Part shown: positions 1-8,235 of the stretch, piece by piece | How positions within the stretch are numbered: the stretch's first letter is position 1 | Layout: the number at the start of each line of letters is the position of its first letter | Assembly: GCA_030123545.1 (NCBI GenBank) | Contig: CP126124.1 | Location: 3,636,001 to 3,700,000, forward strand | Length of the DNA: 64,000 nucleotides | Direction: 5' to 3' | Source of the DNA: Burkholderiaceae bacterium | GTDB lineage: Bacteria > Pseudomonadota > Gammaproteobacteria > Burkholderiales > Burkholderiaceae_C | Made by a program: the position numbers and the translations under genes | The notes under the pieces: generated by a model | Database searches by the model: none | What the model was told of the DNA's origin: nothing | The model's input: only the letters and a program-made list of their open reading frames with translations

Positions 1-1
1 C

Positions 2-715
2 GAGCGCGTTGGGCTCGGCGTGTTTTCCCTGCTGACTCGCGGCGAGTCGTCTCAGTGGAAGTGGGACCGTCCGATCGACGTCACCCACATTTATTTGCCA
101 CAAGCGGAGATGCGCCGTGTTGCGGAGGACGTCTTCGAACGCAGCATCGACGACGTCGGCATGGAAGACTGTGTCCGATCCGAGGATCCGATCCTGACCG
201 GGCTGATGACCGCCTTTGAGGTTGAGTTCAAAAGCGGCGGTCTCGGCGGCAATCTCTATCGAGCCGCCCTCATGGATCAACTCGGCATCCACCTGTTGCG
301 GCACTACGCAAAGATCAGATTCCGCGAGGTGCCTCTTGGCGGCCGCATGGCTAACTGGCAACGGCGTCGCCTGATCGAGTACATCGAAGCGAATTTGGCT
401 CGCAGCATCAAGCTGGAGGAGATGGCCCGCGAGGCCGGTATGAGCGTCTCGGGGTTAATCCGCAAGTTCAACGCGGAGTTCGGCTGCGCGCCTCACGCAT
501 ACGTTCTGAACCGGCGCCTGGAGCGCGCCATGCGGCTCCTGGGTGATCAAGCCGCGATGCCGTTGAAGCTCATCGCCGCGGACTGCGGCTTCTCCGACCA
601 GAGTCACCTCATTCGTCACTTCAAGCGAGCCATTCAGCAGACGCCCGTGGAATACCGAACCTCGGTCACCGGCAGGTCCGTGTCGCCGCTCGACCCCGAC
701 AACGGCGCCGGTTGA
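2..715 (+). CDS. chnR: AraC/XylS-family regulator, ChnR-like (5' truncated by window edge)
   Basis: Likely activator of the neighbouring cyclohexanone genes. The frame is open from base 2, upstream of the first GTG at 20, and AraC regulators of this type are about 300 residues while 237 are visible, so the start lies outside the window. The C-terminal ~100 residues hold the two helix-turn-helix AraC domain (SIKLEEMAREAGMSVSGL, then IAADCGFSDQSHLIRHFK). The N-terminal half would be the effector-sensing domain. It is convergent with the chnD-like gene (48-bp gap). The ChnR assignment rests on context with chnD/B/C-like genes; the AraC family call is firm. Confidence 0.8.
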   Translation, partial: ERVGLGVFSLLTRGESSQWKWDRPIDVTHIYLPQAEMRRVAEDVFERSIDDVGMEDCVRSEDPILTGLMTAFEVEFKSGGLGGNLYRAALMDQLGIHLLRHYAKIRFREVPLGGRMANWQRRRLIEYIEANLARSIKLEEMAREAGMSVSGLIRKFNAEFGCAPHAYVLNRRLERAMRLLGDQAAMPLKLIAADCGFSDQSHLIRHFKRAIQQTPVEYRTSVTGRSVSPLDPDNGAG

Positions 716-763
716 CTCACCGGGTCGCGGGTTTGCACCCAAAAGAAAGCCTACCGACGCGAA

Positions 764-1816
764 TCACGGAACCAGGACCGTGCGCCCGATGATCCTTCCG
801 TGGTGGAGATCGTCGATGGCCTGGTTCACTTGGTCCAGCGGGCGGCGCGACACCGGAATAGGCTTCATACCGCTGCGTTTGACCAAGTCCACGAGTTCAC
901 GCAGCTCCGACAAGGTGCCGACGTAGTTGCCCTCGATGCACAGGGGGCGCAATGGGAGGGTCGGCAGTGACACGGTGATGTCACCGCCCATCAGACCGCA
1001 GATCACGATGTGCCCGCCTCGCCGAGCACTCTGCATGGCCAGCGAGACGGTCGCCGTTGATCCCACCAGGTCAAGGATCGGACCGGCGCCTCCGTGGGTC
1101 GCCGCGATGACTTGCTTCGCGGCATCGGAAGCCTTGCCGTCGACGACCGCCAGAGCGCCTGCGGCCAGCGCAGCGTCGCGCTTGGCGGGGTCGATGTCGA
1201 CCACGATCGCACCCTGTCCTCCCAGCGCCTTCAGTACTTCGATGGCCATCAGACCCAAGCCGCCGGCGCCGATGATCAGGGTCGGCTCGTTCCTGATGTC
1301 ATCCCCCAGTTTCCGGATTGCACTGTAGGTCGTCACACCTGCGCAGGCCAGCGGTGCCGCCTCGGCCTCGTCCATGCCGTCGATGTCGATGAGGTAGCGC
1401 GGATGGGGAACGAGGACGCAGTCCGCGAACCCGCCCGGCCTGGCCACGCCAAGGGCGCGCCCCTTGAGGCAGATGTTCTCGTCGCCGCGCAGGCAGGTGG
1501 CGCACTCGCCGCAACCGATCCAGGGGTAGATCAGATAGCGGGTACCGACCTCGACGGCCTCCGCCTCGGGGCCGACGGATACGACCTCGCCGCAAATCTC
1601 ATGGCTGAGGGTCAGCGGTGGCTTGATCCCACGGTCCGAAAGGTTCAACCGCTTCCCGCCGCCCAAATCGTAGTAACCCTGCCAAAGGTGCAGGTCCGTG
1701 TGGCACAAGCCGGCCGCCGTCACCCGGACAAGCACCTCCGTTCCCACGAGTCGCAGGGTGTCTCGCTCGACCAGTTCCAGTGGCTGTCCATGATGGACGA
1801 CGCAAAAGCAGCGCAT
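764..1816 (-). CDS. chnD: Zinc alcohol dehydrogenase, 6-hydroxyhexanoate dehydrogenase-like
   Basis: Expected to oxidise 6-hydroxyhexanoate (from lactone opening) to 6-oxohexanoate with NAD+. The 350-residue protein shows catalytic zinc ligands Cys38, His72-Glu73 and Cys158, the structural zinc cysteines 102/105/108/116 and the Rossmann motif GAGGLG (183-188). Its sequence (LWQGYYDLGGGKRL, PHPRYLIDIDG, GGHIVICGLMGG) closely follows what I recall of Acinetobacter ChnD. The start at 1816 is preferred over the upstream in-frame ATG at 1882 because AAGGA lies just before it and the family starts MxCxCVxHHGQPLE. It is the last gene of the esterase-monooxygenase-dehydrogenase series. Substrate remains inferred. 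Confidence 0.87.
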   Translation of the reverse strand: MRCFCVVHHGQPLELVERDTLRLVGTEVLVRVTAAGLCHTDLHLWQGYYDLGGGKRLNLSDRGIKPPLTLSHEICGEVVSVGPEAEAVEVGTRYLIYPWIGCGECATCLRGDENICLKGRALGVARPGGFADCVLVPHPRYLIDIDGMDEAEAAPLACAGVTTYSAIRKLGDDIRNEPTLIIGAGGLGLMAIEVLKALGGQGAIVVDIDPAKRDAALAAGALAVVDGKASDAAKQVIAATHGGAGPILDLVGSTATVSLAMQSARRGGHIVICGLMGGDITVSLPTLPLRPLCIEGNYVGTLSELRELVDLVKRSGMKPIPVSRRPLDQVNQAIDDLHHGRIIGRTVLVP

Positions 1817-1888
1817 GGTGCATCCTTCGTTCGTTGTCCGCGTGCCGCAAGTGGCTGCAGGGGCCGCGGGCGAGCGCGGCACCGGGCT

Positions 1889-3487
1889 TCAGTTGAAAGC
1901 GAACCCTTCATAGCCGGCGCTCCTGACGGTCTCGAGCTGCTGCCGATAAGCACCGATCCCGGCCATGTAGAACATGACGGTCTTCTTCTTGCCGGGGATG
2001 TTGGCACCGAAGATCCACGAGTCGACCTTCGGGAACAGCGTGTAGTTCGCGATCGTCTGGCAGGTCTCGGTCCAGCTGTCCTCGGCCTTCTTGGTCGGCT
2101 CGATAGTCGAAACCTTCGACCTTTCGGCATGGCCGATGGCCCCGCCGATCCAGTCCACCTGCGCCTCGATGCTCGGGGGCAAGTTCGTGAACGGGCCGTT
2201 GGGGCCGAGGATCATGAACATGTTCGGGAAGCCGTGGGTAGACACACCCAGGTAACTGGTGGGTCCGTCGGTCCAGTACTCGTCGATGTGGCGTCCGCCG
2301 CGTCCGCGCAGATTCATGGATCGGTAGTTGCCGTCGACCGCGTCGAAACCGGTGGCGAAGACGAGCACATCGAGCTTGTGCAGGACGCCGTCAGCCGTGA
2401 GCACCCCGTCGGAGGTGATCTTCTCGATCGGGTTCTCCGCGAGCGAGACCAGCGAGACGTTGTCGCGGTTGAAGGTCTCGTAGTAGCCCTCGTTGCACAG
2501 CGGGCGCTTGGCGTACAGGCCGGTCGGGGTGAGCTTGCGGGCGGTCTCCGGGTCCTTGACGATCTCCTTGATCTTGGCGCGGATGAAGGCGGCCGCGGTC
2601 TCGTTCGCCTGCTCGTTGGTGGCGATGTCGCAGAACGTGCCGAACATGAACCGGAAGCCGTTGCCCTTGTCCCAGTTCTCCTGGTAGACGCGCTGGCGCT
2701 CGTCCTCGGAGACTTTCATCGCCTCGACGCCGCTTTCCTGGAAGCCGAAGGCAACCACCGAGTTGCGCACCTGCTCCCAGATGGCGTCGAAGTTCTTCTT
2801 GGTCTCGCCGACCTCGTGCTGGTCGACCGGGCCGTTGCCGGACGGCACGCAGTACTGGGGCGAGCGCTGGAACACCGTCAGATGTCCGGCCTTCTTGGGA
2901 GCGGCGACGATGAACTGCGTTCCGGTGGAACCGGTCCCGATCACGCCGACGCGCTTGCCGGTGATGTCGAGGTCGTCCGGCCAGGCGTTGGTGTGCACCG
3001 TCCTGCCGGCGAAGCTGTCGCGCCCGGGAATGTCAGGGATGTTGGTCTTGGCGAGCAGACCGAGCGCCGTCACCAGGTAGCGGCTCGTGAACTCCTCGCC
3101 GGTGCCCGTGCGGACCCGCCAGAGGTTGCGCTCCTCGTCGAACACCGCACCCGTCACCTCGGTGTTCAGCTGGATGTCGCGGCGCAGGTCAAAGCGGTCC
3201 ACGACGTGGTTGAGGTAGTTCTCGATGTCGGGCTGCTCGAGGTAGCGGGTTCGCCAGTCCCACTGCTGCAGCAGTTCCTTGTCGAAGGAGTAGCGGTAAA
3301 CGAAGCCCTCGGTGTCGGACTTGCAGCCGGGGTAGCGGTTGAAGTACCAGGTGCCGCCGACGCCACCGCCCTTCTCGAAGGCCCGGGTCTTGAGCCCGAG
3401 CTCGTTGCGCAGCTTGTGCAGCATGTAGATGCCGCCGAACCCGGCGCCGATGACGATGGCGTCCAAGTGCTGCTCGTTGTTTTCCAT
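1889..3487 (-). CDS. chnB: Baeyer-Villiger monooxygenase, cyclohexanone monooxygenase type
   Basis: Class B flavin monooxygenase inserting oxygen next to a ketone to give a lactone, using FAD, NADPH and O2. The 532-residue length is normal for cyclohexanone monooxygenase. It has the FAD Rossmann motif GAGFGG (14-19), the diagnostic fingerprint FxGxxxHxxxWP as FAGRTVHTNAWP (159-170), the NADPH motif GTGSTG (184-189), and family blocks such as FATGFDAVDGNYR and LGPNGPFTNLPPSIE. ATG 3487 is preceded by AGGAG. It lies between the esterase and chnD-like genes, 72 bp from the latter, in what looks like one transcription unit. The exact ketone substrate is not decidable from sequence. Confidence 0.93.
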   Translation of the reverse strand: MENNEQHLDAIVIGAGFGGIYMLHKLRNELGLKTRAFEKGGGVGGTWYFNRYPGCKSDTEGFVYRYSFDKELLQQWDWRTRYLEQPDIENYLNHVVDRFDLRRDIQLNTEVTGAVFDEERNLWRVRTGTGEEFTSRYLVTALGLLAKTNIPDIPGRDSFAGRTVHTNAWPDDLDITGKRVGVIGTGSTGTQFIVAAPKKAGHLTVFQRSPQYCVPSGNGPVDQHEVGETKKNFDAIWEQVRNSVVAFGFQESGVEAMKVSEDERQRVYQENWDKGNGFRFMFGTFCDIATNEQANETAAAFIRAKIKEIVKDPETARKLTPTGLYAKRPLCNEGYYETFNRDNVSLVSLAENPIEKITSDGVLTADGVLHKLDVLVFATGFDAVDGNYRSMNLRGRGGRHIDEYWTDGPTSYLGVSTHGFPNMFMILGPNGPFTNLPPSIEAQVDWIGGAIGHAERSKVSTIEPTKKAEDSWTETCQTIANYTLFPKVDSWIFGANIPGKKKTVMFYMAGIGAYRQQLETVRSAGYEGFAFN

Positions 3488-3567
3488 GGCAATAGTCTCC
3501 TGTCAGTGAAATGATTGAAATGCCGGCGCCGTGCGCGGCGGTCAGTCCGAAATACTCACGGGGGCGT

Positions 3568-4470
3568 TCAGGCGCCCTTGAACCACTTGGCGATTCGGCT
3601 CAGCTCGTCGTCGGCCTCGACGGCCCGGCCCGCAAGAAACGGGAAGACGTGCTGCATGCCGTCGACCACCGACAAGGTGACCGAGACACCGGCCTCCTTC
3701 GCCCTACGCGCCAGGTCCTGGGCGTTGTCAAGCAAGGTTTCGGAGCCGCCTGCGGTGATGTGAAGGCGAGGAAAGCCGCTGTAGTCGGCCTTCAGCGGAT
3801 TGGCCAGCGGATCGGTGCGTGAGCCCTTCTCGCCAAGGAACATGCCGGACATGGCCTCCAGGATGGCCTTGCTGACGAGAGCGTCTGTGGCCGCGTTGGT
3901 CTGCAGCGTCTTGCCGACATGCTCCATGTCGAGCCAGGGGGACAAGGCGATGACGGCGCCGGGAAGCGGCATGCCGTCCTGGCGCAGCTTCAGCACGGTG
4001 GAGATCGCCAGGTTGCCGCCGGCCGAGTCGCCGCTGGTGACGATGTCCGCCGCCTTGAAGCCGCGCGCCAGGAGCTCCTTGTAGACGGCCGTCGAGTCCT
4101 CGAGCTGGGCCGGAAACGGATGCTCGGGTGCACGCCGATAGTCGATCACCACCGCCGTGATACCCAGGTGCTTGGCCAGGTGACCGGCGAGCTTGCGATG
4201 GCTCGCCGCAGACCCAACCGCGAAGCCGCCGCCATGGGTGTAGAGGATGACCTTTTTCGTGTCGGCCCCCTGCGGGAGCGCCCATAAGGCCTCCACGCCA
4301 GCGAGCGTGTCCGACTTGTAGGTCACGCCTTCAGGTTCGAGCGTCGGCTGATGCCACTCGTCGAACAGGCTGCGCAGATCGGCGATGGTCAGTCCTGGGT
4401 TGGCCGCCATGCGGTCCGACCAGGACTGGTACAACGCGCGCAGAAAATCAGATTCGGTTGAAGCTTTCAT
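3568..4470 (-). CDS. chnC: Alpha/beta hydrolase (HSL-family esterase), probable lactone hydrolase
   Basis: Probably opens the lactone made by the monooxygenase downstream to a hydroxy acid. The 300-residue protein has the oxyanion-hole motif HGGG (79-82) of the hormone-sensitive-lipase family and the nucleophile elbow GDSAG (Ser149); a C-terminal Asp/His pair is expected near VVDGMQHVFP. Start 4470 is chosen over the upstream 4587 because GGAGACC sits just before this ATG and the extra N-terminus is low-complexity. It is first in the chnC-chnB-chnD order. Family is certain; lactonase activity is inferred from context. Confidence 0.8.
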   Translation of the reverse strand: MKASTESDFLRALYQSWSDRMAANPGLTIADLRSLFDEWHQPTLEPEGVTYKSDTLAGVEALWALPQGADTKKVILYTHGGGFAVGSAASHRKLAGHLAKHLGITAVVIDYRRAPEHPFPAQLEDSTAVYKELLARGFKAADIVTSGDSAGGNLAISTVLKLRQDGMPLPGAVIALSPWLDMEHVGKTLQTNAATDALVSKAILEAMSGMFLGEKGSRTDPLANPLKADYSGFPRLHITAGGSETLLDNAQDLARRAKEAGVSVTLSVVDGMQHVFPFLAGRAVEADDELSRIAKWFKGA

Positions 4471-4908
4471 GAAGGTCTCCAGTGGTTGTGACGTCTGAGC
4501 CCCGATTTTTGGAGCGGGCGGCCGCCCTGTATTGAACGTGCTGGTCACGCGCGTTGTAGGAATTGCGCGGCAAGAGAGCCGGCCCACGTCATCAAGGGAG
4601 AACTTCCAACTTGCCCCCGACGGCTGCGAGTCGTCAGCGCAGATGTGCGCGGATGGCCCCCGTACCTACTCAACCGCGGACCGTAGCCGCGCTGTGTGCG
4701 TAAGCCTTCTTGCGCGTCAGACGCGCCACGCCGTGCTTGTACAGCGCTGACCGGGTTCGCGCGCGTCCTCGGCCACCTTGCGACAACCATGACACTCTCG
4801 AAATGGAGTACCCATTTGCGCGGTGCAGCGCGTATCTGCATCAGTGCGGTGGCCGCTATCCGTCTGACGCTCGACATTTCGGCACCAAATTCGATTCAGT
4901 GGCCTGCA
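4471..4908. other. Intergenic region upstream of the chn-like operon
   Basis: About 440 bp without a credible gene. It must hold the promoter of the esterase-monooxygenase-dehydrogenase operon. I see no convincing -35/-10 or -24/-12 pair, no tRNA and no mobile-element remnant. Short open frames here lack ribosome sites and family resemblance. Confidence 0.5.
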
Positions 4909-4939
4909 TAAAACGAAAAGGCCCTCTTGCGAGGGCCTT
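4909..4939 (-). terminator. Rho-independent terminator of the MHS transporter gene
   Basis: Perfect 9-bp stem AAGGCCCTC (4918-4926) / GAGGGCCTT (4931-4939) with a 4-base loop. On the minus strand the stem is followed by TTTTCGTTTT, a good U-tract, 44 bp past the transporter stop codon. Confidence 0.9.
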
Positions 4940-4982
4940 CGAACCGGCACGCCGGCCGCGACGCGGCCGGGCTGCTGCGGGA

Positions 4983-6659
4983 TCAATCGGACGCGTAGAT
5001 GTCGACGTCCTTGGTCTCGCGGATGAACACCGAGCCGATCGCCAGCGTGATCGCCGCGATGATGATCGGGTACCACAGGCCGTTGTACATGTTGCCGGTC
5101 TGCGCGACGATCGCGAACGCGGTGGTCGGCAGCAGGCCGCCGAACCAGCCGTTGCCGATGTGGTACGGCAGGCTCATCGAGGTGTAGCGGATGCGGGTCG
5201 GGAACAATTCGACCAGCATCGCCGCGATCGGGCCGTACACCATGGTCACCAGGATCACCAAGTAGGTCAGGATCAGCACGATCATCACCTTGTCCATCTT
5301 GTCCGGGTCGGCCTTGGTCGGGTAGCCGTCTTTCTTCAGCGTATCGGCCACCTGCTTCTTGAAGCCGGCATCCATCTTCTTCGCCTCGTCGGCGGACAGG
5401 CCCTTCGCGCTGTAGCTGGAAATCGAGTCGTCGCCGATGCGTATCGACGCGGGCGTGCCGGCCGGTGCGGCCACGGTGTCGTAGCTGACCGACGCGCCGG
5501 CGAGCACCTGCTTCGCGATGTCGCACGAGCTGGTGAACTTGATCGTGCCGGTCGGGTTGAACTGGAACGAGCATTCGGCCGGATCGGCGCTGACCACAAC
5601 CTTGGCGCGCGCCTGCGCGGCGGCCAGATCGGGATTCGCGGCCTTGGTCAGCGCCGAGAACGCGGGGAAGTAGGTGACGACCGCGAGCAGGCAGCCGGCC
5701 ATGATGATCGGCTTGCGGCCGATCCGGTCCGACAGCGCGCCGAACACGATGAAGAACGGCGTGCCGATGACCAGTGCCAGCGCGATCAGGATGTTCGCGG
5801 TCGCGCTGTCGACTTTAAGCGCCTGGGTCAGGAAGAACAGCGCGTAGAACTGGCCGGTGTACCAGACCACGGCCTGGCCGGCGGTCAGGCCGACCAGCGC
5901 CAGGATCACGATCTTCAGGTTCTTCCACTGGCCGAACGATTCGGACAGCGGCGCCCGCGAGGTCTTGCCCTCGGCCTTCATCTTCGCGAACGCCGGCGAC
6001 TCGTTCATGCTGAGGCGGATGTAGACCGAGACCGCGAGCAGCAGGATCGAGAACACGAACGGCACGCGCCAGCCCCAGGCGGCGAAGTTCTCCGGGCCGA
6101 GCAGATTCTGGGTCGCGAGGATCACCATCAGGCTCAGCAGCAGGCCGACCGTGGCGGTGGTCTGGATCCACGAGGTGAACGCGCCGCGCCTGCCTTGCGG
6201 CGCATGCTCGGCGACATAGGTCGCGGCGCCGCCGTATTCGCCGCCTAGCGCCAGCCCCTGCAGCAGCCGCAGGCCGATCAGGATGATCGGCGCGGCGACG
6301 CCGATGCTGGCAAAGCCCGGCAGGATGCCGACGATGAAGGTCGACGAGCCCATGATCAGGATCGTGACCAGGAAGGTGTACTTGCGCCCGATCATGTCGC
6401 CCAGGCGCCCGAACACCAGCGCGCCGAACGGGCGGACGATGAAGCCGGCGGCGAACGCGAGCAGCGAGAAGATCAGCTGCGAGCTCGGGTCGAGGTTCGA
6501 GAAGAACTGCCTGCCGATGATGACCGCGAGCGTGCCGTACAGGTAGAAGTCGTACCACTCGAACACGGTGCCGAGCGACGAGGCGAAGATCACCTTGCGT
6601 TCCTCGGACGTCATCGGCCGCTTTGCGGGCGCGGCTGCGGTCGCGCTTGCGATTGCCAT
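4983..6659 (-). CDS. MFS transporter, metabolite:H+ symporter (MHS) family, with large inserted loop
   Basis: Inner-membrane proton-coupled uptake of an organic acid or similar solute; substrate unknown. The 558-residue protein has the MHS start (SSLGTVFEWYDFYLYG), the MFS loop motif GRLGDMIGRK (85-93), RLLQGLALGGEYGG (131-144) and a second loop motif DRIGRKP (311-317). An extra stretch at about 341-457, hydrophilic and with two cysteines (363, 379), interrupts the C-terminal half and explains the length over the usual ~430. ATG 6659 has GGAG upstream and beats the in-frame 6755. It is followed by its own terminator. No link to the chn genes can be shown beyond adjacency. Confidence 0.88.
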   Translation of the reverse strand: MAIASATAAAPAKRPMTSEERKVIFASSLGTVFEWYDFYLYGTLAVIIGRQFFSNLDPSSQLIFSLLAFAAGFIVRPFGALVFGRLGDMIGRKYTFLVTILIMGSSTFIVGILPGFASIGVAAPIILIGLRLLQGLALGGEYGGAATYVAEHAPQGRRGAFTSWIQTTATVGLLLSLMVILATQNLLGPENFAAWGWRVPFVFSILLLAVSVYIRLSMNESPAFAKMKAEGKTSRAPLSESFGQWKNLKIVILALVGLTAGQAVVWYTGQFYALFFLTQALKVDSATANILIALALVIGTPFFIVFGALSDRIGRKPIIMAGCLLAVVTYFPAFSALTKAANPDLAAAQARAKVVVSADPAECSFQFNPTGTIKFTSSCDIAKQVLAGASVSYDTVAAPAGTPASIRIGDDSISSYSAKGLSADEAKKMDAGFKKQVADTLKKDGYPTKADPDKMDKVMIVLILTYLVILVTMVYGPIAAMLVELFPTRIRYTSMSLPYHIGNGWFGGLLPTTAFAIVAQTGNMYNGLWYPIIIAAITLAIGSVFIRETKDVDIYASD

Positions 6660-6836
6660 GGGCTTGTCTCCAGGTAGGGGTTGCAACGACCCCGATCGCG
6701 GGGACTGCGGCGGATTGTTGGCGCGGGCACTGACGCTGCTCTGACGCGAAGCCAACCGGGGCTTGCAGCAGACTGAACCGCGGCTTACGAACCGCGGGCA
6801 AACCCCAGGTTCGCGTTTCGGTAAACGAAAAATGCG

Positions 6837-7478
6837 CTACTTCCGGCGCGAGACGCCGGTTGCGAGCGCGGCCGCGGCACTCCAGTCCGCGCCGTCGAAC
6901 CACGGGTCGCCCTCGCAGTAGCCGCGCAGCATAGGCAGCGCGTCGAAGCCCCAGAACAGCTTGTCGTCGACGGTGAAGCTCGGCACCCCGAACAGGCCGG
7001 CGGCGATCGCCTGTTCGGTATGTGCGCGCAGCTGTGTCTTCACCGCGTCGCCATGAGGATCGCGCGTCGGCGCGAGTTCGGCGGCAAGCAGTTCGATGCG
7101 CTCCGGGTCGGCCGCGTCGGCGCCGCCGCGCCAGACATGGCGGAAGATGCGCTCGCAGACATGGCGGTTCGGCAGACCGTCGGCGTCGCAGGCGACCGCG
7201 AGCCGAAGCAGCGCGAGCGGGTTGAACGGATGCTTCGCCGGCAGCGCCATCGGAATCCCGTGGCGCCGCGCGAGCCACAGCACCTGGCGGTAGGTCCAGT
7301 CGCGCTTCGGTGCGATTTCGGCCGGCCCGAGCTGGCCGTGGTGCTTGAGCAGCGCGGCGAACAGCAGCGGCCTGTAGGTCACCGCATAGCTCAGGCCGAG
7401 CAGCGCCTGCGGCAACTGCTCGAACGCGAGGTAGGCGTACGGCGAGATGAAGTCGAGGTGAAACGTGATCTGCTTCAT
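6837..7478 (-). CDS. 2-hydroxychromene-2-carboxylate isomerase / DsbA-family thioredoxin-fold protein
   Basis: Member of the HCCA isomerase/GST-kappa branch of the DsbA fold, glutathione-dependent enzymes in aromatic degradation; the true substrate here is unknown. The 213-residue protein starts MKQITFHLDFISPYAY, where FxSPYAY is the family signature, and ends with GVPSFTVDDKLFWGFDALPML, the typical cis-Pro region. There is no CxxC motif, as expected for this branch. It lies 15 bp downstream of the DUF1289 gene in the same direction. No ring-cleavage genes sit nearby, so the pathway cannot be named. Confidence 0.82.
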   Translation of the reverse strand: MKQITFHLDFISPYAYLAFEQLPQALLGLSYAVTYRPLLFAALLKHHGQLGPAEIAPKRDWTYRQVLWLARRHGIPMALPAKHPFNPLALLRLAVACDADGLPNRHVCERIFRHVWRGGADAADPERIELLAAELAPTRDPHGDAVKTQLRAHTEQAIAAGLFGVPSFTVDDKLFWGFDALPMLRGYCEGDPWFDGADWSAAAALATGVSRRK

Positions 7479-7493
7479 CGCATCAACGCCGCA

Positions 7494-7730
7494 TCAACGT
7501 CGCAGCAACTCAGCCTCGGCGCGCTCGGCGAGCCGGCCCCAGACCGCGCGCTTAGCCGCCTCGTCCAGCGCGGACCAGCCGGCGATCTCGTCGAGCGTGC
7601 GCAGGCACCCCTCGCACCAGCCGCTGGCGGCGTCGATGCGGCACACCGAATTGCAGGGTGAAGGCATTTTTCGGCCTGAAGCCAAGGCGCTTCTTGCGGT
7701 ATTAGCTATATTTTCAATAGCATTCGTCAT
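7494..7730 (-). CDS. DUF1289 domain protein with repeat-derived N-terminus
   Basis: Small protein of unknown function. Residues 22-60 match the DUF1289 pattern: MPSPCNSVCRIDAASGWCEG followed by CLRTLDEIAGW, with four cysteines that suggest metal binding. The start at 7730 is supported by a 4-base ATGA overlap with the stop of the upstream YbaK-like gene. Residues 1-21 are outside the domain and are encoded by a copy of the AT-core dispersed repeat (7665-7724), so the ancestral start may be the Met at 7667. Which start is used is open; the internal one has no good ribosome site. Confidence 0.8.
   Translation of the reverse strand: MTNAIENIANTARSALASGRKMPSPCNSVCRIDAASGWCEGCLRTLDEIAGWSALDEAAKRAVWGRLAERAEAELLRR
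7665..7724 (-). repeat. AT-core dispersed repeat, copy 1 (inside DUF1289 5' end)
   Basis: Read on the minus strand: GCTATT...ATAGCT core, a middle part, then GGCTTCAGGCCGAAAAATG. The same order (GCTAT, ATAGC, GGCTxxxGGCC, AT-rich tail) recurs at 15433 and 53657. Here it forms the first codons of the DUF1289 gene. Confidence 0.65.
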
Positions 7731-8233
7731 GCGTCGACGGCCTGCACCACGTCTGCCACCGGCGCGCCGGTGAGCCGCTCCAGGTCCCGCGGCCTGAGCT
7801 TGAACACCCCATGCGGATGGCCGGCCGCGGCCCAGATCTCTTCAAATCGGAACAGCTCGCGGTCGATCAGCGTGACCGGCGCATTCGCGTGCGCGAGCGG
7901 CGGCACGCCGCCAATCGAAAAGCCGGTCTGCGCCTTCACGAACTCGGCGTCGGCGCGGCCGGTCTTGCCGATCAGCGCGTCCACCCGCTTCTCGTCAACG
8001 CGGCGGTCGCCCGAGGTCACGACCAGCACCGCTCGATCGTCCGACTTGCGCCGGAACACGATGCTCTTCGCGATCTGGCCGACCGCGACGCCGAGCGCGT
8101 CGGCCGCCTGCTGCGCGGTGCGCGCTGCGTCGCTCAGCATCAGCGGCGCGTGCGGATGACCAGCCTCCTTGAGCGCCGCCGCGACGCGCCGCACGCCGTC
8201 AGGTAGCACATCCACCGTCAATTCGTCTTGCAT
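7727..8233 (-). CDS. YbaK/EbsC-family aminoacyl-tRNA deacylase
   Basis: Probable trans-editing enzyme that removes a mischarged amino acid (Cys or Ala from tRNA-Pro in studied members). The 168-residue protein has the YbaK core: VGQIAKSIVFRRK with the catalytic Lys, VVTSGDRRVDEKRV, the TGFSIGGVPPLAH loop and AAGHPHGVFKLRP. A TTG at 8239 is in frame, but ATG 8233 is preferred with AAAGG about 7 bases upstream. It overlaps the DUF1289 start by 4 bases and follows the LysE stop by 2 bases, so these three genes are probably co-translated. Exact tRNA specificity is not determinable. Confidence 0.88.
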   Translation of the reverse strand: MQDELTVDVLPDGVRRVAAALKEAGHPHAPLMLSDAARTAQQAADALGVAVGQIAKSIVFRRKSDDRAVLVVTSGDRRVDEKRVDALIGKTGRADAEFVKAQTGFSIGGVPPLAHANAPVTLIDRELFRFEEIWAAAGHPHGVFKLRPRDLERLTGAPVADVVQAVDA

Positions 8234-8235
8234 CG

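Noticed and set aside
1094..3514. Long plus-strand open frame of about 800 codons
   Set aside because: It is antisense to the chnD/chnB-like genes, with no domain resemblance; GC-rich third positions leave such frames open.
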